Below the pieces are notes generated by a model, which worked only from the letters and a program-made list of their open reading frames with translations, did no database searches and had not been told where the DNA came from. From positions 2,356,001 to 2,420,000 of the forward strand of contig OY969700.1 in the NCBI GenBank assembly GCA_963702035.1: a stretch of 64,000 nucleotides of DNA. Direction: 5' to 3'. Position numbers and translations under genes: made by a program. The stretch comes from VRUE01 sp963702035 (lineage in GTDB: Bacteria > Actinomycetota > Thermoleophilia > Solirubrobacterales > 70-9). This document shows positions 8,175-15,733 of the stretch, one piece after another. Each line of letters begins with the position of its first letter. Position 1 is the first letter of the stretch.

Positions 8175-8894
8175 TCATGACCGCACCAGGCGACGCCCGG
8201 TCGTGACGAGGAAGGCGAGCCAGATCAGGAAACCGATGGCGCCGAGGCCGAAGACCGGCATTGCCTCGCCCGCGGCGATGAACGGGCCAGCCGCCGAAGC
8301 CAGCGCGAGCAGCGCGCAGCCGGCCGGAGCGAGCCGATCAAACGCCGGCGGGGTGATCCCGGCGGCGACGCCGGCACGGCCGAGGCCGAGGAGGGCCACG
8401 CCGACCGACAGCAACAGCACGGTGAAGACGCTGTTGTGCAGCGCCCAGAGGGCATCGATCGAGGCGAGGTTCGGCTCGCTCCCCGTGGCCACGACCGAGA
8501 GCGCCTCCTCGGTGCCGACGAGCACGGCGAAGACGGTCATGATCCCGACCGCGCCGATGGCGCCCGTGTAGGCCCACCCCGGGCGGTTGCCGGCGAGCAG
8601 GCGCCGCATCGCGCCGCCGAGGAAAACGGCCAGCCCGACGGCGCTGAGAACGAACGTGGCGGCCAGGATGACCGTAATCGCGCGGTGGTCGGCGTAGTGA
8701 GCGAGGACCTGCGCACCGGTCGCGTCGTTCGCCGGCGCCGAGGCACCGCGGACGACATTCTGGAGCACCACTATCGCGGCGAAGGCGAGCGCCCCCAAGC
8801 CGGCGGCGCGCCCCTTGATGTCGCCGGATGGGCTTCCCGGCCCGCGGTGGGCGGGAGCGCCGGCCCCAGTCGTGATCGTTGCTTTGTCGAGCAT
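8175..8894 (-). CDS. hypothetical multi-pass membrane protein
   Basis: A 239-aa protein with about six hydrophobic segments (for example LGALAFAAIVVLQNVV, AITVILAATFVLSAVGLAVFLGG, FGLGAIGFLIWLAFLVTT) and a polar 30-residue N-terminus. No catalytic motif was recognised. The start at 8894 has an AGGAGG site 8 nt upstream. It is divergent from a TetR gene, so it is the likely target of that regulator. Confidence 0.7.
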   Translation of the reverse strand: MLDKATITTGAGAPAHRGPGSPSGDIKGRAAGLGALAFAAIVVLQNVVRGASAPANDATGAQVLAHYADHRAITVILAATFVLSAVGLAVFLGGAMRRLLAGNRPGWAYTGAIGAVGIMTVFAVLVGTEEALSVVATGSEPNLASIDALWALHNSVFTVLLLSVGVALLGLGRAGVAAGITPPAFDRLAPAGCALLALASAAGPFIAAGEAMPVFGLGAIGFLIWLAFLVTTGRRLVRS

Positions 8895-8930
8895 CGGAAT
8901 GACCTCCTGTAGGATTGACTTGAGTTGGGG

Positions 8931-8963
8931 TCCAGTGAGTAGAACGACTATAAAATAACTGGA
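8931..8963. promoter_or_regulatory. candidate TetR operator/promoter
   Basis: TCCAGT (8931-8936) and its inverse ACTGGA (8958-8963) flank the AT-rich CTATAAAATA (8948-8957), which contains a -10-like TATAAAAT. It lies in the 80-bp space between the divergent membrane protein and TetR genes. Confidence 0.45.
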
Positions 8964-8974
8964 ACGCCTGTCAA

Positions 8975-9658
8975 GTGTCAGATCGGAGGATCGTGGACGA
9001 CAAGCAGCCGAGCCGCCGCGAGCGCCAGGCCCAACAGACCAGGGAGGAGATCCTCGGTGCCGCGCGCCGCCTCTTCGCCGAGCGCGGCTACACGCGCACG
9101 AGCGTGCGCGACATCGCCGAGGCCGCAGGGGTTTCGGCGCAGACGGTCTACGACAGCGTCGGGCACAAGCAGGCGCTCGTCGCTCGTCTCAACGACGTCA
9201 TCGACGTCGAGGCAGGCATCCCCGCGATCGCCGGATCGCTCGCGGGCTCGAGCGATCCGACCGAGATCGTCGCCACGCCCGCCAGGATCACGCGCTCGAT
9301 CCTGGAGCACTCCGGCGACGTCATCCACGCGCTGGTCACTGGCGCGGCGGCCGAACCCGAGCTCGAGGCGGTGCTCGCCGAGGGCCAGCGCCGCCACCTC
9401 CAGGGTGCCACCACGATCGTCGGGCTGCTGCAGGGACTCGACGCGCTCGACGCGTCGCTCGACCGCAAGGCGGCGGTCGACACCCTGGCCGCCGTCTCGG
9501 ACATCCGCCTCGCGGTCGTCCTGCGCGAGAGCTACGGCTGGTCGCTCGACCGCATCGAGCGCTGGATGGCTACCACCAGCGAGACACTGCTGCTGGCGCG
9601 GTCGGAGCGGGGTGCGGGGGCGGCATCGCCGTCGGCCGGCTCCCGTCCGCGAGGATGA
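8975..9658 (+). CDS. TetR-family transcriptional regulator
   Basis: A 227-aa protein. The N-terminal HTH is typical: REEILGAARRLFAERGYTRT followed by VRDIAEAAGVSAQTVYDSVG. The C-terminal ligand domain is not assignable. Two starts are possible: GTG 8975, or GTG 8993 with a close GGAGGA. It likely controls itself and the divergent membrane protein gene. Confidence 0.88.
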   Translation: MSDRRIVDDKQPSRRERQAQQTREEILGAARRLFAERGYTRTSVRDIAEAAGVSAQTVYDSVGHKQALVARLNDVIDVEAGIPAIAGSLAGSSDPTEIVATPARITRSILEHSGDVIHALVTGAAAEPELEAVLAEGQRRHLQGATTIVGLLQGLDALDASLDRKAAVDTLAAVSDIRLAVVLRESYGWSLDRIERWMATTSETLLLARSERGAGAASPSAGSRPRG

Positions 9659-9723
9659 CGAGCCCCGGTCTGACCAGGCCGCTTCCGAACTCCGGTCTCG
9701 CCGGCCCGGTCTAGGATTCCGCT

Positions 9724-10596
9724 ATGTATTACGAAGAGAAGACTCGGGGATTCACCGGGTCCGTGGTACGCGTCGTCCGGAAACGGATCTCGGATCGCCT
9801 CAGCGGCCGGCTGGAGGACCGCGACCCCGACTACATCAGGGAGGTCCTGCCCCTTCTCTGGCTGCTCGCCACCTTCTACTTCCGGGCCGAGGTGCGTGAC
9901 CTCGGCAACGTCCCGGCCGATCGTCCCGCGCTGCTCGTCGGAAACCACTCCGGCGGCAACGTGATCGTCGACACCTTCATCTTCTCGCTTGCCTTCTCGA
10001 CCTACTTCGGGGTCGAGCGGGCCTTCCACCAGCTTGCCCACAACCTCGCGATCGCCTGGCCCGTCGCCGGTGAAATGCTGCGCAAGTCGGGCACGTTGAG
10101 CGCCTCCCATGAGCACGCCGAGAGGGCGCTCGCGGCCGGCTCCCCGGTGCTCGTCTACCCGGGGGGCGACTGGGAGACCCATCGACCGAGCTGGGAGGGC
10201 GGCAAGATCGATTTCGCCGGCCGCAAGGGCTTCATCCGGCTGGCCCTCGACGCGGGCGTCCCGATCGTCCCGGTGATCTCGATCGGTGGCCAGGAGACCG
10301 CCCTCTTTCTCAGCCGCGGCGGTGGACTCGCCAAGGCGCTGCGGCTCGACAAGCTCTTCCGGCTCAAGGTCCTGCCGATCTCGATCGCCCTTCCCTGGGG
10401 CCTCAACGTCGGCGACTTTGCCGGCCACATCCCGCTGCCGTCGAAGATCACGATCGAGGTGCTGCCGCCGATCGACCTCGAACGCGAGTTCGGCCCCGAC
10501 CCCGACGTTGACGAGATCTACGCCCACCTCACCGCCCAGATGCAGGAGGCGCTCGACGGTCTCGCCGCGGAGCGCCGCTTCCCGGTGATCGGATGA
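9724..10596 (+). CDS. PlsC-like lysophospholipid acyltransferase family protein
   Basis: A 290-aa acyltransferase. The histidine block is VGNHSGGNVIVDTF, a variant of HX4D seen in DGAT/TMEM68-like members. The glycerol-phosphate block is PVLVYPGGDWETHRPSWE, and VPIVPVISIGGQET follows. It should transfer acyl groups to a lipid acceptor at the inner membrane; the acceptor is unknown. Its stop overlaps the next start by 4 bp. Confidence 0.8.
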   Translation: MYYEEKTRGFTGSVVRVVRKRISDRLSGRLEDRDPDYIREVLPLLWLLATFYFRAEVRDLGNVPADRPALLVGNHSGGNVIVDTFIFSLAFSTYFGVERAFHQLAHNLAIAWPVAGEMLRKSGTLSASHEHAERALAAGSPVLVYPGGDWETHRPSWEGGKIDFAGRKGFIRLALDAGVPIVPVISIGGQETALFLSRGGGLAKALRLDKLFRLKVLPISIALPWGLNVGDFAGHIPLPSKITIEVLPPIDLEREFGPDPDVDEIYAHLTAQMQEALDGLAAERRFPVIG

Positions 10597-11087
10597 GGAT
10601 CGACGAGTCGATCCAGGTCGCGGCCGCTTCGGAGACGGTCTGGCATTACCTGGAGGACCCCGAGAACTACCTGCGCTTCATGTCGGGGGTCACCCACTGG
10701 GAGGTGGTCGGCGACCGGGCCAACGGGCTCGGCGCCCGCTACCGGATCCTGGTCCGGGTCGGGGCGGCCGAGGTCGGGGGGCTGGTCGAGATGGTCGAGT
10801 GGAACGAGCCGTTCGACATCGCCTGGCACTCGGTTACCGGAATCGACCACCGCGGCCGCTGGCGAATCCGCGAGCACGGCGAGGGCCGGGCCCGGATCGA
10901 ATACCGCTTCGCCTACGGCGTCGTCGGCGGCGGGGTGGCCGGCTTCCTCACCGAGATCGCCGCCGCCCCCATCGTGCGCCGTCAGATGCGGCGCACGCTG
11001 CGCCAACTCAAGCGCCAGGTCGAAAACGAGCAGCGGCGTCTCGAGGCCGAGCGCCGCCGCACCGCTCGCGATATGGCCCGGGCCTGA
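10593..11087 (+). CDS. SRPBCC (polyketide cyclase/START-like) protein
   Basis: A 164-aa protein with the SRPBCC start (IDESIQVAAASETVWHYLED), a middle GLGARYRILVRV and a long C-terminal helix RRQMRRTLRQLKRQVENEQ. Such domains bind hydrophobic ligands. Coupling by a 4-bp overlap to the acyltransferase suggests a joint lipid-related role. Confidence 0.8.
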   Translation: MRIDESIQVAAASETVWHYLEDPENYLRFMSGVTHWEVVGDRANGLGARYRILVRVGAAEVGGLVEMVEWNEPFDIAWHSVTGIDHRGRWRIREHGEGRARIEYRFAYGVVGGGVAGFLTEIAAAPIVRRQMRRTLRQLKRQVENEQRRLEAERRRTARDMARA

Positions 11088-11090
11088 CGA

Positions 11091-13733
11091 TCAGGGGGTC
11101 GCGAGGGCGGCCTGGGCCGCGGCCACCCGGGCGATCGGCACCCGGTATGGCGAGCAGCTGACGTAATCCAGCCCCGCCTCGTGGAAGAAGGCGATGCTGT
11201 CGGGGTCGCCGCCGTGCTCGCCGCAGATGCCGAGGCCGAGGCCGGGTCGGGCGCGGCGGCCGCGCTCGACGGCGGTCCGCACCAGCTCGCCCACCCCGTC
11301 GACGTCGATCGTCTCGAAGGGGCTGCGGTCGACGATCTTGCGCCGCAGGTACTCGGTCAGGAAGCGGCCCTCGGAGTCGTCGCGGGAGAAGCCGAGCGTG
11401 GTCTGGGTCAGGTCGTTGGTGCCGAAGCTGAAGAAGCTCGCCTCCTCGGCGAGCCGATCGGCGAGGAGACAGGCGCGCGGCAGCTCGATCATCGTCCCGA
11501 CCCGGAAGCGGAGCGGCTCGGCGCCGAGCCGCTCGAAGGCCGCCGCGGCCGTGCGCTCGACCAGCTCGCGCATCGCGCTGAGCTCGCGCTCGTAGTCGAC
11601 CAGGGGGATCATCACCTCGAGCTGTGGCGCCTCGCCTTCGCGCTCGCGCATCGCGAGCGCGGCGACGACGATCGCTTCGACCTGCATCTCGTAGATCTCG
11701 GGGAAGAGCAGGCCAAGCCGGCAGCCGCGCGTGCCGAGCATCGGATTCGCCTCCTCGAGCTGGCGCACGCGGTGCAGTTCGCGCTCCAGCCGCGCGGCGT
11801 CCTCTCCCGCGGCGAGGCGGCGCTCGATCTCGACCAGCAGGTCCTCGGCGCGGGGCAGGAACTCGTGCAGGGGCGGGTCGAGCAGCCTGATCGTCACCGG
11901 CAGGCCGGCCATCTCGGCGAACAGCCCTTCGAAGTCGGCCCGCTGCAGCGGCTCCAGCCCGGCCAGCGCCTCGCGTCGCGCGGACTCGTCCTCGGCCATG
12001 ATCATCGCCTGCATCTTCGGCTGGCGCTCGCCGAGGAACATGTGCTCGGTGCGGCAGAGGCCGACCCCCTCGGCGCCGAAGCGCCGCGCCGTCGCGGCGT
12101 CCTCGGGGCGGTCGGCGTTGGCTCGCACCCCGAGCCGGCGCAGCTCGTCGCACCACTCGAGCACCACCTGGAAGTGCTCGTCGACCTCGGCCGGGACGAG
12201 CGGCACGTCCTGGGCGGTGACCGTCCCGGTCGAGCCGTCGATCGTGATCGCGTCGCCCTCGTGCAGGAGCGTCCCGCCGACCCGCACCTCGCCCGCCTCG
12301 AGGTCGATGTCGAGCGCCGAGGCGCCGCAGACGCAGGGGCGCCCCATGCCGCGGGCGACCAGCGCCGCGTGTGAGGCCTTGCCTCCCTCGGAGGTGAGGA
12401 TGCCGCGGGCCGCGTTGAAGCCGGCGACGTCGTCGGCCTCGGTGAAGGGGCGGACAAGGATCGTGTCCTCGCCCTCGGCGGCGCGCTCGACCGCGCCCTC
12501 GGCGGTGAAGACGATCGCGCCCTTGGCCGCGCCGGGCGAGGCCGGCACGCCGCGGGCCAGCGGTTCGAGCTCGTAGGCCGGGTCGAAGGATGGGTGCAGC
12601 AGTGCCTCCAACCTCGAGGCGTCGATCTTGGCCAGAGCCCGCTCGCGGCTGAGGATGCCCTCGGCGACCATGTCGACCGCGACGCGCACGGCGGCGTGCG
12701 GTGGGCGCTTGGCCGAGCGCGCCTGCAGCATGTAGAGGGTTCCATCCTCGACCGTGAACTCGACATCCTGCATGTCGCCGAAGTGACGCTCCAGTGCGGC
12801 GAGGATCTCCAGCAGCTGGGCGTGGGCCTCGGGCAGGGTCTCGGCCATCTCAGCCAGGTCGGAGGTGTTGCGCGTGCCGGAGACGACGTCCTCGCCCTGG
12901 GCGTCGACCAGGAAGTCGCCGGAGGGCTGGGGGGCGCCGGTGATCTCGTCGCGGCTGAAGGCGACGCCCGAGCCCGAGCGCTCGCCGCGGTTGCCGAAGA
13001 CCATCCGTTGCACGTTGACCGCCGTCCCCCACTCGTCGGGGATGCGGTTGAGGCGGCGGTACTCGATCGCCCGCGTGCCGTTCCAGGAGTCGAAGACGGC
13101 GGCCACCGCGCGCAGCAGCTGCTCGCGCGGCGCCTGCGGCAGCTCTTCGCCAGTCTGCGCGGCGAAGATCCGCTTGAAGTCGCCGACCAGGCGTCGCAGG
13201 TCGCCGGCGTCCAGATCGGTGTCGAGCGCGACGCCGCGCTCGGCCTTCACCGCCCGGATCGCCTCCTCGAAGAGCATCGAGTCGATCCCGCGGACGACGT
13301 TGCCGAACATCTGCGCGAAGCGCCGGTAGGAGTCCCAGGCGAAGCGCTCGTCGCCGGTCCGTGTCGCCAGCCCGCCGACCGCGGCGTCGCCGAGACCGAG
13401 GTTGAGCACCGTGTCCATCATCCCCGGCATCGACTCGCGCGCGCCCGAGCGGACCGAGACGAGGAGCGGGTCCTCGGGATCGCCGAGCCGGCGCTCGGCG
13501 TCGGCCTCCAATGCGGCCAGGGCGTCGTCGATCTGCTCCTCGAGGCCGGGCGGCAAGCCACCCGCGGCCATGTAGGCGACGCATGCCTCGGTCGTCACCG
13601 TGAACCCGGCCGGCACCACGATCGGCGCTCCGAGCCGCGCCATCTCGGCGATGTTCGCGCCCTTGCCGCCGAGCAGCTCGCGCATCTCCTTCGAGCCCTC
13701 GGCGAAGCCGTATACGTGCTTCGGGGGGCTCAC
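11091..13733 (-). CDS. ppdK: pyruvate, phosphate dikinase
   Basis: An 880-aa full-length enzyme that interconverts pyruvate, ATP and Pi with PEP, AMP and PPi. The N-terminal nucleotide domain starts GKGANIAEMARLGAPIVVP. The phosphohistidine loop is LTSEGGKASHAALVARGMG. The C-terminal PEP barrel has GTRGCRLG, ICGEHGGDPDS and the catalytic cysteine in VSCSPYRVPIA. It starts inside the stop of treT (4-bp overlap), so the two are cotranscribed. This links PEP synthesis to trehalose formation. Confidence 0.96.
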   Translation of the reverse strand: MSPPKHVYGFAEGSKEMRELLGGKGANIAEMARLGAPIVVPAGFTVTTEACVAYMAAGGLPPGLEEQIDDALAALEADAERRLGDPEDPLLVSVRSGARESMPGMMDTVLNLGLGDAAVGGLATRTGDERFAWDSYRRFAQMFGNVVRGIDSMLFEEAIRAVKAERGVALDTDLDAGDLRRLVGDFKRIFAAQTGEELPQAPREQLLRAVAAVFDSWNGTRAIEYRRLNRIPDEWGTAVNVQRMVFGNRGERSGSGVAFSRDEITGAPQPSGDFLVDAQGEDVVSGTRNTSDLAEMAETLPEAHAQLLEILAALERHFGDMQDVEFTVEDGTLYMLQARSAKRPPHAAVRVAVDMVAEGILSRERALAKIDASRLEALLHPSFDPAYELEPLARGVPASPGAAKGAIVFTAEGAVERAAEGEDTILVRPFTEADDVAGFNAARGILTSEGGKASHAALVARGMGRPCVCGASALDIDLEAGEVRVGGTLLHEGDAITIDGSTGTVTAQDVPLVPAEVDEHFQVVLEWCDELRRLGVRANADRPEDAATARRFGAEGVGLCRTEHMFLGERQPKMQAMIMAEDESARREALAGLEPLQRADFEGLFAEMAGLPVTIRLLDPPLHEFLPRAEDLLVEIERRLAAGEDAARLERELHRVRQLEEANPMLGTRGCRLGLLFPEIYEMQVEAIVVAALAMREREGEAPQLEVMIPLVDYERELSAMRELVERTAAAAFERLGAEPLRFRVGTMIELPRACLLADRLAEEASFFSFGTNDLTQTTLGFSRDDSEGRFLTEYLRRKIVDRSPFETIDVDGVGELVRTAVERGRRARPGLGLGICGEHGGDPDSIAFFHEAGLDYVSCSPYRVPIARVAAAQAALATP

Positions 13734-15169
13734 CGGGCGAGCAGGCGTCCGAGCAGGTCGACGTACTGGAGCGTGTGGCGGTTCTCGAGGAAGGAGGCGC
13801 GCACGCTCTCGCGCCCCGCATCGCCGATCCGCTGGGCCCGCTGCGGCTCCTCGAAGAGGCCGACGAGGGCGGCGCCGTAGGCGTCGAGGTCGAGCGGGTC
13901 GGGCAGCAGGATCCCGGTGACGCCGTCAGCGATCTGGTCGCGGATGCCGCCGGTGGCGCTGGCGACGACCGGTCGCGCCTTCCACATCGCCTCGGTCACG
14001 GTCAGGCCAAAGCCCTCCTTGAGGCTCTTCTGCACGACGATCGAGGACTGCCGCTGCAGGGCGTTGACGATCGCCGCGTTCTCGTCGAGGTCGTCCATCG
14101 GCAGGCAGGCGAGGTGGACGCGGGCGCGGACCTTCGGGTCCAGCGCCCGCCAGGCTTCTTCGGTTTCGGCCAGCACGGTGACGCCGTCGGGGTCGTCGGC
14201 GACCGAGCCGAGGCTGGGGCCGGCGAGCACGAGGTGGGGGAGGGCGTCCCCCCGCAGCGCTTTGGCGAAGCCGCGCATCACGCCGATCGGGTCCTTGAGC
14301 CGGTCCCAGCGCGAGACCTGCGTGACCAGCGGGGTGCCGGCCTCGGGCAGGAAGCCGTCGCTGATCATCTCGCAGCGCCGCTCGACCTGGGCGGTGTCGC
14401 CGACCGGCCGCGTGAAGACCGCCTCGGCGCCGTCGCGCCGGTCCTCGGCGAGCAGCCCGGTGTGGCGCAGGATCGCCTTGATCTGCACCCGGCTCATCTC
14501 CTGGTTCTTCGGCGAGAGGCCGTCGATCGAAGGCGGCACGATCGCGATCGTCACGCCGCTCTCGCGGCAGACATCGGGCACGTATGCGTCGCGCGAGAAG
14601 ACGCAGGCGTCGGCCTGGGTGATGTAGGGGGCGAGGAAGTCCCAGGCCCCGCGGCTGAGGTCGTTGACCTCGTCGGCGCCGATGTGGCAGCGCCAGATCA
14701 CGACACGGCCGCTGCCGGCGAGGCGCGGGATCATCCCGGCGGTCTGCGGGTCGTGCAGGAAGACGACGTCGCGGGGGCCGATCGCCTCGAGCACCGTCTC
14801 GGCGTTGGCGCCGGTCACCTGCTCGTAGACCTCGCGCTCGCTCTCGCCCAGCTCGCCCCCGTCGCCGACCTCGCCGTGGAGGAGGTTGTGGAGGCGCTTG
14901 GTCAGGGCGAAGAACTCGGCGGTGCCGGAGATCGTCAGCCAGCGCATGTCGATGCCGAGCCCGCGGGCGAAGCCGACCCACGACCAGAGCATCTCGGCGA
15001 CGCCGCCGCCGGCAGCGGTCGAGTTGACGTTCCAGAGCGCGCGCTCGGCGAGCATCGACTGGGCGATGCCAAGTCCGGCTTCCAGCCGCTTCCATTCCTC
15101 TGGGTCGATCAGGCCCCGCATCCGCTCAAGCGAAAGCGGCGGCACCTCGACCTCCCGCGCGGTGACCAT
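13730..15169 (-). CDS. treT: trehalose synthase TreT (GT4 glycosyltransferase)
   Basis: A 479-aa GT4 enzyme of the glycosyltransferring trehalose synthase type, which joins NDP-glucose and glucose. It shows ALWNVNSTAAGGGVAEML, HDPQTAGMIP, VIWRCHIG, the nucleotide-sugar region around VTQVSRWDRLKDPIGVMRGF and the donor site KEGFGLTVTEAMWKARPVVA. Length fits the family. It is first in the treT-ppdK operon. Trehalose is a common compatible solute in soil actinobacteria. Confidence 0.92.
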   Translation of the reverse strand: MVTAREVEVPPLSLERMRGLIDPEEWKRLEAGLGIAQSMLAERALWNVNSTAAGGGVAEMLWSWVGFARGLGIDMRWLTISGTAEFFALTKRLHNLLHGEVGDGGELGESEREVYEQVTGANAETVLEAIGPRDVVFLHDPQTAGMIPRLAGSGRVVIWRCHIGADEVNDLSRGAWDFLAPYITQADACVFSRDAYVPDVCRESGVTIAIVPPSIDGLSPKNQEMSRVQIKAILRHTGLLAEDRRDGAEAVFTRPVGDTAQVERRCEMISDGFLPEAGTPLVTQVSRWDRLKDPIGVMRGFAKALRGDALPHLVLAGPSLGSVADDPDGVTVLAETEEAWRALDPKVRARVHLACLPMDDLDENAAIVNALQRQSSIVVQKSLKEGFGLTVTEAMWKARPVVASATGGIRDQIADGVTGILLPDPLDLDAYGAALVGLFEEPQRAQRIGDAGRESVRASFLENRHTLQYVDLLGRLLAR

Positions 15170-15266
15170 TGGTGATTGCCAGGGTACCGCCGGCTCGACC
15201 TTGCCGAGCTACGCCGCATCGCGCGTCTGCAGCAGTCGGCGTTGGGGCGCAGCCCGAAGGCCGAGA

Positions 15267-15293
15267 GCGCCGGCCCGACGAACGGACCGGCGC
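15267..15293 (-). terminator. hairpin downstream of the phasin-like gene
   Basis: GCGCCGG pairs with CCGGCGC, extended inside by CCG/CGG around a 5-nt loop with one mismatch. It lies 38 bp past the phasin-like stop and upstream of treT. Confidence 0.45.
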
Positions 15294-15330
15294 GGCCCCG
15301 CCGAGGCGCGAGGCATTCGGGCAAGGAGCT

Positions 15331-15663
15331 TCACTTGCCCTCCTCCGTCTCGTCCGAGCGGCGCAGCGCCTCGCCGGCGCCGTGGACGACGTTGGTCAGG
15401 AAGTCGTACTGCACGCGCACGAGCTTGCCGGACATCTCCAACGCCGAGTCGATCACCTCCTGGCGCCGCGACGGGGTGGGGCCACCGATAGGCAGCGCCT
15501 CGTCGACGGACTCCATGAAGCCGCGCACCGCCTCGATCGCGCTTTCCTGCGTGTCGCGGATCTGTTCGAGCAACTGCTCGGAAAACTCTCCGCCCCGCTC
15601 GAGCACGCCCTCCTCGACGGGCGACTCGGCGGTCTTCTTCTTTGCGTTTGACTGGGTGGCCAT
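15331..15663 (-). CDS. phasin-like small helical protein
   Basis: A 110-aa, mostly helical, charged protein: EQIRDTQESAIEAVRGFMES and SALEMSGKLVRVQYDFLTNV. The heptad pattern and YDFLTNVV resemble phasins that coat polyhydroxyalkanoate granules, but no PHA gene is nearby, so the role is open. It has a strong AAAGGAGG site and a perfect 18-bp palindrome about 50 bp upstream of the start. Confidence 0.6.
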   Translation of the reverse strand: MATQSNAKKKTAESPVEEGVLERGGEFSEQLLEQIRDTQESAIEAVRGFMESVDEALPIGGPTPSRRQEVIDSALEMSGKLVRVQYDFLTNVVHGAGEALRRSDETEEGK

Positions 15664-15712
15664 CTCGGCCTCCTTTCTCGCTCCCAGCCCGCTCGGCCGG
15701 GTCTATCTATAT

Positions 15713-15730
15713 CTACACGAATTCGTGTAG
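15713..15730. promoter_or_regulatory. perfect 18-bp palindrome, likely operator
   Basis: CTACACGAATTCGTGTAG is fully self-complementary. On the minus strand it is followed by an AT-rich TATAGATAG stretch suited to a -10, 50 bp before the phasin-like ATG. It resembles a TetR-type operator over the -35. It also lies just past the hypF stop at 15734. Confidence 0.65.
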
Positions 15731-15733
15731 TAG

